Assembly (NCBI GenBank): GCA_964555645.1
Contig: CAZKTA010000003.1
Coordinates: 124,001 to 188,000 of the forward strand
DNA length: 64,000 bases
Source: DTLC01 sp964555645
GTDB lineage: Bacteria > Verrucomicrobiota > Verrucomicrobiia > Limisphaerales > DTLC01
Direction: 5' to 3'
A program made the translations under genes and the position numbers. The notes beneath the pieces are model-generated. The model was not told where the DNA came from, made no database searches, and saw only the letters and a program-made list of their open reading frames with translations. Positions 43,981 through 53,273 of this stretch are shown in pieces (the stretch's first letter is position 1; every line of letters starts with the position of its first letter).

Positions 43981-46900
43981 CTACCACTCGCACAATGTCT
44001 CTACATAGGTTGCCGAGCCATCGCGCAGCCAACCATCCAGTTGTGCCTGTTCCTTGAGCTGTTGACCTCGCACCCGTCGCACAACAAAAAAGCTTGTTGT
44101 AACCTCCGGTAAAGCGGTCATGTCAACCCACAGTTTCTCGAATTGCGCAACTGGGAAAACGTCCTCCTGCCCATGCCCCCACCTTTTTTTGACGTCTTTG
44201 ATCGTGATGTATGTTGGTACACGCGCTGCCATTGTACGAACCGCTGCTGTAACCTTCTCCTGATTTGCCAGGTCACTGCGCTCTAGTCCAAACACGCTCA
44301 GCAACTTGTCAATGTCAATCCAACACGTGTTCGAATTGTAATAGCTTAACGCAAATTCCTGTTCTTCGCGCGGCATCGCAAGGCCCTCGACAAGCCGGAC
44401 AAATCCATTGACACGCGCTAAACCACCTCCGCGGTCCTCGATACGCCGTGGTACAACCTCGAAACTCAAACATGTCCCACGTGCAATATGCAGACCGAAA
44501 ATTGCCGGATCCGCATCTGCACCTAGTGTGTCAATGTTGTGCATCATCAGGTATTTCAAACCCGGGTTTTCGCGCAACAACTGCGCTAAAACGCCGTTGC
44601 GCAGCATGTTCGGTATTTCGTACCAATGCCCAACAGGATGTAAACACTGTGTCGGCACGTTATCGGTATAATCACTACCCTCACCCATCGCGCGTGCCCA
44701 GCTAATGAGCGCGCGTCTAAGGCTGTCCCGTACCTTTTGCTGCTGCGCATCCAACACCTGTTGCGGCATTTCTTCCCACATAAACTGCAGATCCCGCACC
44801 ATCGGGACCATGCGTAACCCGATCGCGCGGCCGGGTGACAATAATAATGGCCCTGCATAACCGTAATTTTTTTGGCGCGCCAAAAACTGCTCTATCGGCG
44901 TGTGGGTCAGATAGCTTGTTGTGATGACATGTGCCAACGGCCGGCCAATCAGACGCGATATCCGCCTGCTTTTGGCAAGGTGAACCTCGATAAAAGTGCG
45001 ATGTTTACCACCAAGCTTACAAAACGGATGCAGCGCCTTGACAACACCAGCCCCTTGAGTCCAGCGACTACCTACACCCGCCGCCAAGGTCACAATTGCA
45101 AGCTCACCACGCGCAAGCGCTTCGCGGCCAAGCTCGAAATGTTCCTTGGCCAACTGACCGGTCGCATCAATAACATCCGAAAGCTGCACATCGCGAATGT
45201 CCGCGCTCACGGGCAACCGATTCTGCGCCAACCCGATCCGGCCACTGCGCAAATCTTCACGAATTTGCTCGTGCTGCACACGGTCAAATCCGTTCTGCTG
45301 GAGCAACTCCGAAAGACTCTGCTGCTGTGCTTCACCAGTTTTGAGGCGCGGCAAAAGACGATCAAACAACACCTGGACCATCCCACTGAGTTCATGATGC
45401 GTTCGACACGCCGCGCCGAACTTGTCAAGCTCAGCTCGGCGCGCGGCCGAGACTGTATGCTTGTCTGCACGCAACAAGCCAGGCACATGCAGCGCGTAAT
45501 AGTTCTGCGGCATGAACGCCTCCGTACCGCTCAGTAAATCGCACCATGTACCGCGTTCGTTGATGGCAAAGTCGTAAACGACCGGTTCCATTGCAAACGG
45601 TAGTGCGCATTCAAGCTCACGTTTTGTCTGTGCCATCAGTTCAAGCAGGCGCATTTGTGCAGTAGTTTTTTGGCCGGGCGCAAAAATGAATCCCATACCA
45701 CCCCCGGACATGCCGCCTAGCATCCAAAAACCCCAGAACTTTTCGCCAAAACCAGCTCGTACACGCTCGATCAGCGTCTCCGTGTACAGATTGTTCGCCC
45801 ATGGGATGATGGTCTGGATCGGCACGAAAAAGTTGCGTGTTGTTAGTGCGCCGATCCGTTTAATGTCCCCCGCACGCAACGAAGAAACTATGTCGTCAAA
45901 TATACCCATCATCTCCAGACGCGCTGTCCATTCCGCTTCGCACCGTAACAGGTATTTTTCGGTGACCATCTCGAGTATCGGCCCTACGTTTTGCGCCATG
46001 CCACCATGCACAAGCACAAGGCAATCCTGAAGCTGCTGGCGTGTCTGTGGCGTGACTTCGGCGTTGTCCAGTATCCGATGCGCCGGCATGAGACGACCCC
46101 TGCTAATGCCGTATTCAGGATCACCCTCGCTCGCAAGGACCCCAGTGATAAGCTTCATGCCGGGCCACAGGCCACCTGAATCCTGCCAACCGCCCCCTGA
46201 ACCGCTCAGCCATTCCCCAAGCAACGCGCGCGCAAGCACAACCCTGCGTTCGTCCTCGGCCAACGGGCCTGTCAGTGACTTTGCCTGGCCAGTTGCACGC
46301 ATACACACCGAGACAAGCGACGCAAGCAACGTCGTTGAGACCGCCAGACGCGATCCTTTGGGTATGTCGTTTACATTGCTGACGAGCTCGAGTCCTAGAC
46401 CGGGACCGAGTACACGGGCAAGCAAGTCGGCTAAACTCTGGCCTGAGCCTTCTATTCCAGGGGGTACAATGCCGGCGGCAATCACCGCTGCTTTGAGTAA
46501 CCCGAGGTAATCACGCGCAAAATCAAATACTTCGGCCAAGCTCACGACGTCGGCTGTGCACCCAAGGTCAACACTTGTCAGCCGAAGCAGCGGCTCGTCT
46601 ATTACGCGCAAATACGCTTCAACTGGTGGCCGCGGTTCCTTGTCGCGACCCCACACGCCCAGGTCTATCGAGACATTCAAAACGCGCGCGCCTTCGGGAA
46701 AATCCATCCCGAGAAAAAAAATGTCGCTCCACCCCGAATGGCTCAGGTCCATTCGCACAGGTGTGCGTTCTCGCAAAATTGGATACGTGCCATCAGCAGC
46801 CTTTCGCGTCAGCTCGGGCCGAATCCGGATCGGATGATCCGCCGGGTGTCCCATCCGAAACATCCACTGATTTCCGCGCACTGTTCTAACGCTACGCCGG

Positions 46901-47316
46901 ACTTGGTCAGCTAAGGTTTGGAACCCGAGCCGTTGATACGCAGCTGCAAGCGCGCTGCAGATACCATCGCTGGGTCCCTCGGCTTTTTGTACGGCAAGAA
47001 AACACTCGATGGCTTCCTCAAACCGGCGTTGCAAGAAATGCTCGTACCCTTTGAATGGGATCAGACCAACGCCAGGACGCAACTGTGGCCGGACTGCCCA
47101 CAGCTTGTCCGGTAAATGAAACCTGTGGATCGCATACAAGAAAAACAATGCGCGGACACGTTCGTACAGGTTATCACTTTTACGCCTAAACGCGTCCAGT
47201 TCGCTGCATTCGCGCACCAACTCTTCCAAGCTCGCGCTACGGCAATACGCATCTAGCGACCGATTGCGCATGTTCGGGTCTTGCGCGGTAATGATTTGAA
47301 CGAGCTGACCTTGCAT
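43981..47316 (-). CDS. Fusion of GHMP (fucokinase-like) kinase and UDPGP-type nucleotidyltransferase
   Basis: The ATG at 47316 is taken as start (about 1111 residues); a longer TTG frame overlaps the previous gene. Residues about 150-680 look like a sugar 1-kinase of the GHMP family: MDLSHSGWSDIFFLGMDF, the ATP-loop-like SRLAVSTTLLASLVSV, GSGGGWQDSGG and GGMSGGGMGFIFAP. Residues about 745-1080 match UDPGP pyrophosphorylases: IVTLAAGVGSRWTQGAGVVKAL, HPVGHWYEIPNMLRNG and LMMHNIDTLGADADP. Such a protein would phosphorylate a free sugar and then activate it as a nucleotide sugar. The order (kinase first) is the reverse of Bacteroides Fkp and plant FKGP. The sugar is unknown. Confidence 0.8.
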   Translation of the reverse strand: MQGQLVQIITAQDPNMRNRSLDAYCRSASLEELVRECSELDAFRRKSDNLYERVRALFFLYAIHRFHLPDKLWAVRPQLRPGVGLIPFKGYEHFLQRRFEEAIECFLAVQKAEGPSDGICSALAAAYQRLGFQTLADQVRRSVRTVRGNQWMFRMGHPADHPIRIRPELTRKAADGTYPILRERTPVRMDLSHSGWSDIFFLGMDFPEGARVLNVSIDLGVWGRDKEPRPPVEAYLRVIDEPLLRLTSVDLGCTADVVSLAEVFDFARDYLGLLKAAVIAAGIVPPGIEGSGQSLADLLARVLGPGLGLELVSNVNDIPKGSRLAVSTTLLASLVSVCMRATGQAKSLTGPLAEDERRVVLARALLGEWLSGSGGGWQDSGGLWPGMKLITGVLASEGDPEYGISRGRLMPAHRILDNAEVTPQTRQQLQDCLVLVHGGMAQNVGPILEMVTEKYLLRCEAEWTARLEMMGIFDDIVSSLRAGDIKRIGALTTRNFFVPIQTIIPWANNLYTETLIERVRAGFGEKFWGFWMLGGMSGGGMGFIFAPGQKTTAQMRLLELMAQTKRELECALPFAMEPVVYDFAINERGTWCDLLSGTEAFMPQNYYALHVPGLLRADKHTVSAARRAELDKFGAACRTHHELSGMVQVLFDRLLPRLKTGEAQQQSLSELLQQNGFDRVQHEQIREDLRSGRIGLAQNRLPVSADIRDVQLSDVIDATGQLAKEHFELGREALARGELAIVTLAAGVGSRWTQGAGVVKALHPFCKLGGKHRTFIEVHLAKSRRISRLIGRPLAHVITTSYLTHTPIEQFLARQKNYGYAGPLLLSPGRAIGLRMVPMVRDLQFMWEEMPQQVLDAQQQKVRDSLRRALISWARAMGEGSDYTDNVPTQCLHPVGHWYEIPNMLRNGVLAQLLRENPGLKYLMMHNIDTLGADADPAIFGLHIARGTCLSFEVVPRRIEDRGGGLARVNGFVRLVEGLAMPREEQEFALSYYNSNTCWIDIDKLLSVFGLERSDLANQEKVTAAVRTMAARVPTYITIKDVKKRWGHGQEDVFPVAQFEKLWVDMTALPEVTTSFFVVRRVRGQQLKEQAQLDGWLRDGSATYVETLCEW

Positions 47317-47356
47317 ACAAAACTTGCGGTCGTTCGGGGTGGTGCACCAAGCCTGG

Positions 47357-48217
47357 CTATTTACCGCTTTGCCATGCCCGATTTGCAATCAACAGCTCGA
47401 CTAAACCTGCTAGGACTTCGTCGCGGTCCTTGCCGGCCAATGCAAGTGCCAACTGTGCTGTTAACAACCCGTATTTGACCCCTATATCGTAGCGTCTGCC
47501 CTTGACTTCGTAGGCGAGATACCGCTCGCGCATGGCTAGTTTTGCCAATGCAGTGCTCAGTTGGACGCGGTCACCTGTGCTACATGCCGCAACTTCATCA
47601 TCCAAAAGCTCCATTGCCATTGGCGTGAGCACGTGCATACCAAAGAAACACAGATAATACCCGGCACGCAGCCCAGGCACAATAAGCCGTTGTTCGGCCT
47701 CTGTGGGGGTTGGCTTTTCGATGACATTCGACACCACATACAAACCATTTGTGCCAGGCACGAGTTGCCCACCGACTGCGCCGTAGTAGGGCAATTTGCT
47801 TTCGTGTGTGGCCTGCACGGCCGAGACAGCGCATTTTTGACCAGTGGCAACCTCGACAAGCTGTTGCGCGCATCGTTTCTCGCCACTGCTCAAATACAAA
47901 TGATCCCCCACAAGCAGTAAAAACGGCGCCTCGCCAACAAACCCACGCGCACACCACACCGCATGACCGTACCCAAGCGGCTCAGGTTGCTCAACAAACT
48001 GGAGTCTGCGACCGTACTGGGCTGCTGCATTCGTATAAGCTGCCTGGTCACCCGGACACACAACAATGCATACATCGTCAATACCCGCATCCAGCACTTC
48101 TTCGATTATTATCTGCAAGGCGGTTTTCGTCGCGCCGTCGCGGTCAACCAACGTTTGCAAGGGCAGCGTGCGCTGAGTCGGACCTGCAGCTGTTATAACA
48201 GCTTTCTTAATCTGCAT
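47357..48217 (-). CDS. GalU-like nucleotidyltransferase with altered active-site loop
   Basis: The 286-residue protein resembles UTP-glucose-1-phosphate uridylyltransferase: IIIEEVLDAGIDDVCIVVCPG, EPLGYGHAVWCAR, LLLVGDHLY, and a C-terminal YDIGVKYGLLTAQLALA. The N-terminal loop reads TAAGPTQRTLPLQTLVDRDG instead of the usual AGLGTRxLPxTKxxPKE, so the lysine that holds the sugar phosphate is missing. It may use another substrate or have a reduced or regulatory role. It ends about 40 nt before the kinase-transferase fusion gene, so both probably act in one nucleotide-sugar pathway. Confidence 0.8.
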   Translation of the reverse strand: MQIKKAVITAAGPTQRTLPLQTLVDRDGATKTALQIIIEEVLDAGIDDVCIVVCPGDQAAYTNAAAQYGRRLQFVEQPEPLGYGHAVWCARGFVGEAPFLLLVGDHLYLSSGEKRCAQQLVEVATGQKCAVSAVQATHESKLPYYGAVGGQLVPGTNGLYVVSNVIEKPTPTEAEQRLIVPGLRAGYYLCFFGMHVLTPMAMELLDDEVAACSTGDRVQLSTALAKLAMRERYLAYEVKGRRYDIGVKYGLLTAQLALALAGKDRDEVLAGLVELLIANRAWQSGK

Positions 48218-48707
48218 GGCGTCAATAAACGTTTGAAGTAAAACCTAACCCGGCCAAAGAGTCACAAATTGCTCTGGCCCAGTCAACCCTACGTAGCTAG
48301 CAAGAAACGATGCTAAGTTCCCGAAAACTGGACGATCAGGCCCGGAAAATTCACTTTCGACACCAAAAAAACAGCCGCCACAAAAAGTCCAAAAGCCGAA
48401 ATTTGACTCACTGCGCTTTCGTCGATCTCATGAGACTGGTCGCCGAATACCATCTCTGTACGATTTCGCGGGGTGCACTCCGACCCCAACCCCAAATGGA
48501 TGATTCATCTTCTGCGGGAGAACCTCTTGTCAAATGAACCCACTGTACAGCCGCTGTAAATTTCCACGCAGTGCAGCGTACTCAGCAGAAATCGTTTGCA
48601 TACCTGTTCGCACTGCTTCTGGCACAATTCCTGCAAAATCAATTGTCTTGTTCGACAGAGACAGATCTGAAAAGCTACCAACGCCACAAGGCAACATTGA
48701 AAAAGGT
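48218..48707. other. Divergent intergenic region
   Basis: About 490 nt between the GalU-like gene and the gene at 48708. A 60-codon minus-strand frame (48313-48495) contains one hydrophobic stretch but starts from a poor context and is not called. Nothing else was recognised. Confidence 0.3.
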
Positions 48708-49133
48708 ATGAACCTGCAGCAGGCAATAAATTTGATTGGTGAATGCGTGCGCCGCATGGACGAATTGTACGGCGAGGTTGTCTTTGATGAATGGGTCATT
48801 CTCCATGTACAGGACAGAAACGTTCAGGTGGTTTATTACACAGGACCGCGCCAGGCAAACTTTGCGGCTGACATTGCCGAACTTAAAGATTCACTGTACG
48901 AGCTGTTGAGCGGCGAACTTGGCTACGGCGATTTTTCGTTCGAGCGCCACGCCGTTGGCCCCCAGGCAGATGCGTTGATGGTAATTGGCCCTGACACGTA
49001 TCTTATCTGCAACAACACAAAGCTATCGATCCATCAAATAACTCAAAACCCACTGTGGCTTCAGGCACAGGTGCCATTTGTCGAGCTAGGCGAAAAGTTC
49101 CGGGCTAACCCAGTCGGGCTGAAACAGGATTGA
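48708..49133 (+). CDS. Conserved-looking protein of unknown function
   Basis: The ATG at 48708 follows AAAAGG at a good distance and gives 141 residues; the frame is open further upstream but not protein-like. The product is acidic and soluble, predicted alpha/beta (MNLQQAINLIGECVRRMDELYG, then strands such as VVFDEWVILHV and NVQVVYYTG). The layout recalls small sensor or roadblock-like domains, but I cannot assign it. It ends 4 nt before the convergent exchanger gene. Confidence 0.65.
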   Translation: MNLQQAINLIGECVRRMDELYGEVVFDEWVILHVQDRNVQVVYYTGPRQANFAADIAELKDSLYELLSGELGYGDFSFERHAVGPQADALMVIGPDTYLICNNTKLSIHQITQNPLWLQAQVPFVELGEKFRANPVGLKQD

Positions 49134-49137
49134 TGAG

Positions 49138-50175
49138 TCATGAGACTAATCCTTTGTAAAGGAACAGACCGTAAGCGGCCACCAGCATCACGCCGATAAA
49201 CCGCGGCAGGTACCCTAGCACAGCCACAAATATAAAATGCACTAGTGCCGCACCTAACAGAATCAACGCGCCAATTGCAAAATACGGCGGCACAACAAGT
49301 GTCCGGTGCAACGCGTACAACCCAACACACAACGGAATACAAATGTGCCCGTCGCTGACCTGCGACGTGTAAACCACCTCGGGCCGGCCTGTCCAACTGT
49401 AGTAAAACGCAAGCGTAGCATTCGGCAGGACCATCAGCCACGCACTTACCCAGCCAAGATGCGTTGCGATAAACCCTGTCTTTAGCTTCAGCACCCAGGC
49501 TACAAGCCATTCAATACTCACATACGCTAAATACGCACACACAAGCAATACAGCCAGATCAAACAACAACCACGCTCGCAACGATCTGTTCTGTTGCACA
49601 TTTGTCTTGAGCACCTCAAACACGTGTATCACCTGCCAGAACAAAAACAGCCCAACCAATACAAGCCCGTCCCAAAAGTCCAAGCGCCCAAACGCGGTTG
49701 TGGCCGCACCAAGCCCCGTCAACGAACGGCCGTCCCTGCTCAACACCCAGACCACGCCCGTAAAAAATCCAACTGCGGTCAGCCCAAGCAACAACGATAA
49801 CCTGTCAATTCGCCGTTCCTTCGTCACACGTGTGCTTCTGGCCTTGGTATTCGGCCCTGGTAACAGATACATTCCCCACAGAATCGTTGTCAGCCCGATC
49901 ACAAGCGTCATGTTTGTGACGTTATTGACCAGGCAATTCGTCATTACTTCAGCGCTCGGACCGCCCTTGCGCGCCATCACAAACGTGAAGATCAGGTTAC
50001 CCATGCCCGAGCAATACGGCATGACAAGCGTTCCCAACACAGTACCACGCAACCCGCTGCGGCTGATTGCCTCAAGCCGCCAGACCATCACCAGTGAAGC
50101 AACCAAGAAAAGCGCCACACACACCAGCGGCGCCCACTGGCCCGTTCCCTCAATCCATTGGACCAAAACCTTCAC
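49138..50175 (-). CDS. Sodium/calcium exchanger-like membrane protein
   Basis: The protein (about 345 residues) has about ten membrane helices in two halves, each with a diverged alpha-repeat: GTLVMPYCSGMGNLIF with NCLVNNVTNMTLVIGL in the first, and GWVSAWLMVLPNATLAFYYSW with QVSDGHICIPLCVGL in the second. The topology matches the CaCA cation antiporter family, but the canonical GNxxGSN motifs are not exact. It may move another cation. A TTG one codon earlier is an equally possible start. Confidence 0.65.
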   Translation of the reverse strand: MKVLVQWIEGTGQWAPLVCVALFLVASLVMVWRLEAISRSGLRGTVLGTLVMPYCSGMGNLIFTFVMARKGGPSAEVMTNCLVNNVTNMTLVIGLTTILWGMYLLPGPNTKARSTRVTKERRIDRLSLLLGLTAVGFFTGVVWVLSRDGRSLTGLGAATTAFGRLDFWDGLVLVGLFLFWQVIHVFEVLKTNVQQNRSLRAWLLFDLAVLLVCAYLAYVSIEWLVAWVLKLKTGFIATHLGWVSAWLMVLPNATLAFYYSWTGRPEVVYTSQVSDGHICIPLCVGLYALHRTLVVPPYFAIGALILLGAALVHFIFVAVLGYLPRFIGVMLVAAYGLFLYKGLVS

Positions 50176-50465
50176 CAACCGCAGTTAACCAAGCCCAGAC
50201 CCCACGGCCAAGACAGTTTTGGCATTTTTCAGCCGACTAACATGCAACGGTCCAATTTGTATTGCTTAGCCCGCGCTGCTGGTGTGCGTTTTTTGCGGCT
50301 TGCTGAGAGTAGTTGCCCACGACACCAGGCGCACCGATCCAGCCGCTCAACCCTTGATCTCATGAGTCAGCCTTACGGGATGCTGGGCATATGCGTGCGC
50401 GCACTCGATCACACCGTCGCGGGTGGGCTCCGGCTTACACCAAGAACTCTGAGAACAATTTGATT

Positions 50466-50541
50466 TGGCGACCCTAACGGGATTCGAACCCGTGTTTTCG
50501 CCGTGAAAGGGCGATGTCCTAGGCCTCTAGACGATAGGGTC
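50466..50541 (-). tRNA. tRNA-Glu(TTC)
   Basis: The minus strand folds as a cloverleaf: acceptor GACCCTA/TAGGGTC, the D arm GTC-TAGAGGCCTAG-GAC typical of tRNA-Glu, anticodon stem TCGCC with loop CTTTCAC (anticodon TTC), T arm ACGGG-TTCGAAT-CCCGT, discriminator G and an encoded CCA. Confidence 0.97.
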
Positions 50542-50834
50542 GCGCACAAAAAAAGCGCACCAAATATAATCCATCAGTAAACCCTGTCACGCGCTTTTTC
50601 GGATTGGCTTCCCTTTTTCAGCTCGGAGAGACACCCACCAGTAGCATCACAGGCGTGTCAACGGCGCTATTTTTAGGTTTACAAAGCGCGTCCTCGCGAA
50701 ACACACCGGGTTTCGGGGAACCACTTAGTACGCCTCAAGGCACAATTGGACCGCCGAAGCATCAACCATCCTAATCGTGCGCACATACATTGAAAACGGC
50801 GCATTTTCAGGGCAATCGAGTGCATTAATCCGAG
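50542..50834. other. Spacer between tRNA-Glu and the PMT-TPR gene
   Basis: The 293 nt carry no gene-like frame. They probably hold the tRNA promoter and the 3' end of the upstream transcript. No hairpin with a T tail stands out. Confidence 0.3.
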
Positions 50835-52817
50835 CTAGTGCGTCCCAAGCTCATGATACGGTTTACCGGCACGGAAAAGTTGCACGAGGTGCACGAGCGC
50901 TTTGGCAAGCTTTGTGTCGCCAGTCGAGCGTGCCTGCTCAATGGCTTTTTCCGCAGTTACAATTGCGTCCTCGAACCTGCTGGCCTCGGCATACGCAGCC
51001 GCCAATGTTCCAAGACACCGCGCATCGTTAAAACCTGTCAGTACACAGGCACGCTCGGCCAATTGAACAGCTTCAACCCCATTACGAAGCCCCGGCTCAT
51101 GTGCAGTGGCAAGCAACCACGCCAAGTTATTCAGTGCCTCGGGCGCATTAGGCTCGAGCCTTAATGCCGCGCGGCAATGCGCAATCGCTGCGTCTGGCCT
51201 GCCAAGACCACGATAGGCGTCAGCAAGGTACAAATGCGTTTCAACGTCGGGTCGCGACCGTAGCGCCTCGCGCAGGTGCAAAATTGCCTTGTGCACCCGT
51301 CCAAGATTCACCAACGCAATACCGTAAAACTTGTGTGCGTCGGCATCGAGCGGACTGATGCGAAGCGCAGCTTGGAAATGGTGTTCGGCCTGCGCAAATT
51401 TGCCCTGCTCAGCAAGGGCACGACCAAAGTTGATGTGTGCCTTGTAATTGTCCGGCTTGAGCCTGAGCGCAGTCTCGAAATGCTTGATGGCCTCATCTAG
51501 CCTGCCCTGCTCCGCCCTGATCACGCCCAGGTTGTTATGCGCTGGCCAAGCATTTGGATTTTTCGCAAGCACATCCAGCCAGAGCTGTTCTTCGGAAGCA
51601 AACACACCCGCGCGCCGAAAAGTTAACCCACCCAAAACGATCAACAGTACCAGCACAACCACTTTCAACCTGGCCGCCCCGAAGACTGAAGTCATAACTG
51701 CCCCGATTAATGCCGCTGGCCCGATCAACGCAATGTATTGAAAATGATCCGCCACTCGCGAAATGGCGAGGTAATACATGTCAATCAACCCGAGCACAGG
51801 AAACAGGTTCACAGTGAAAAAACCGAAGCAAAACAAAGGCGCCCTGCCCCATCGGCCGCTGAACAACCAACATAACGCAAATGCACCCACCAAAGCCACC
51901 AAAGGCATGTACGTTGCCACCGCAGCCGCATTTATCTCCCAACGCGGGTAAATCAGGTTCAGCCCGACCGGCACAAATGCTTTCGCAAGATAAAACCACA
52001 CTGCCATTGCTGCTGCTGCAACCCGGCCTGCGATGTCCTCGGTCTGCACAACTGCGCCTTTGATCGCGTGCTGTGTCTGGAACCAAATGGTCATCAGGCC
52101 GAAGACAAATGACATCACAAAGTACGGCACCACACGGAGCGCGTCTTTGAGTGTAACTCTGCCGTGTCGGAACCAAATGCAGCCAAGCAACACAACGGGC
52201 AACATCACAGTTGACGTTTTGCTTAACAACGCCAACACAAATGCGCACAAAGACAACCCGTAAAGCAAGCATGCTTTGGTCCGCTCACCCAAACAACGCG
52301 CAGTGTCTGCATCGAGCCACAACGCGATGCTCACCAAGTAAAACGGTAACGAAAGTGTGTTTTTCAGTTCGGCAATCCAAGCCACCGAACCAGCGCACAC
52401 CGGGTGCAGCCCGTAAATCGCCGCACCGAGCCATGCCCCGGGTACCTTCAGCCGCAGCAATAAACGCCAGACAAGCAAACTGCTGAGCGCGTGAAGCAAC
52501 ACATTGACAATGTGATATCCGAGCGGATTATCCCTCCACAACTGCCATTGCAACCAGAAGACCACCGTCGTTAACGGAAAATCGCCCTGGAACCACACCG
52601 ATCCCAGGCCTGCATCGCCTGTAACAATCGGATTCTGTTTAACCACCAAAAGGTCGTCCCAGACAAACACACCACGGTACACCGGCAGGTATGCAACCAG
52701 TATCCCGAGAATTAACAGCGTTGCATGGATAAAGTTGCGGCCCAAGTGGCTAGTTGGCGTCACCAACTCGACCACAGGTCGAATCCCAGGAGCATCTGTT
52801 CTACGCAAGACGGACAT
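50835..52817 (-). CDS. Membrane protein with PMT-like N-terminal half and C-terminal TPR repeats
   Basis: The ATG at 52817 (MSVLRRTDAPG) gives 660 residues; the longer frame is Cys-rich and rejected. About ten helices fill residues 30-410, beginning with a VWDDLLVV motif after TM1 like the DD/DE catalytic site of GT39-type protein O-mannosyltransferases. Five or six TPR units follow (AHNNLGVIRAEQGRLDEAIKHFETAL, and so on). Such proteins are numerous in Planctomycetota and Verrucomicrobiota. A lipid-linked sugar transferase acting in the periplasm is plausible; the TPR part would bind partner proteins. Confidence 0.8.
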   Translation of the reverse strand: MSVLRRTDAPGIRPVVELVTPTSHLGRNFIHATLLILGILVAYLPVYRGVFVWDDLLVVKQNPIVTGDAGLGSVWFQGDFPLTTVVFWLQWQLWRDNPLGYHIVNVLLHALSSLLVWRLLLRLKVPGAWLGAAIYGLHPVCAGSVAWIAELKNTLSLPFYLVSIALWLDADTARCLGERTKACLLYGLSLCAFVLALLSKTSTVMLPVVLLGCIWFRHGRVTLKDALRVVPYFVMSFVFGLMTIWFQTQHAIKGAVVQTEDIAGRVAAAAMAVWFYLAKAFVPVGLNLIYPRWEINAAAVATYMPLVALVGAFALCWLFSGRWGRAPLFCFGFFTVNLFPVLGLIDMYYLAISRVADHFQYIALIGPAALIGAVMTSVFGAARLKVVVLVLLIVLGGLTFRRAGVFASEEQLWLDVLAKNPNAWPAHNNLGVIRAEQGRLDEAIKHFETALRLKPDNYKAHINFGRALAEQGKFAQAEHHFQAALRISPLDADAHKFYGIALVNLGRVHKAILHLREALRSRPDVETHLYLADAYRGLGRPDAAIAHCRAALRLEPNAPEALNNLAWLLATAHEPGLRNGVEAVQLAERACVLTGFNDARCLGTLAAAYAEASRFEDAIVTAEKAIEQARSTGDTKLAKALVHLVQLFRAGKPYHELGTH

Positions 52818-53229
52818 TCCAAGAGCGCACACCTTAAAACTCGCGCCACTTCTTAACCTAGTAACACACCAATCAAGCCGAACGAATCTCACCAATTTGC
52901 ACCCAGAGCCGCAAGCTAGATCAACCCGTAACAACGCCCACTTGCAACACACCATGGACGAGTTGCAGCCCACCGCGCCTTTGTAATCCAAAGCCTAAAG
53001 GGACATCTGCACTCCAAAGTAGCCATGGAGATACACAACACATAAGATACGCGTTTCGTCATTTGCAGGTCGTCTTGGCGCAATGCTCAGGCACCGCTTT
53101 CAATTCTGATCCAGCGAGTCGTAAGCCCTTGCCCAAAACGATTCCGGAACGGGCATGATCCAAGCCGATTCCGCCGCGAGTGTGTACAAGTTGATCTGGT
53201 TGAAATTGCCAAGGAAAATTCGCCTCCGC
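52818..53229. other. Region between the PMT-TPR gene and the end of the structured RNA
   Basis: About 410 nt, AT-richer than the neighbouring RNA, with no convincing ORF. It lies after the RNA's terminator on the minus strand and probably carries the promoter of the PMT-TPR gene. Confidence 0.35.
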
Positions 53230-53273
53230 ACAAAACAATAAGTCCCCGCCCGACCTTTCGGTCAGACGAGGAC
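53230..53273 (-). terminator. Intrinsic terminator of the structured RNA
   Basis: On the minus strand a 14-bp stem (arms 53260-53273 and 53242-53255, with several G-U pairs) is closed by a GAAA tetraloop and followed directly by TTATTGTTTTG. This is a strong Rho-independent terminator and marks the RNA's 3' end. Confidence 0.85.

Noticed and set aside
48313..48495. Small membrane peptide gene on the minus strand
   Set aside because: One hydrophobic stretch is present, but the start context is poor and nothing else supports coding.
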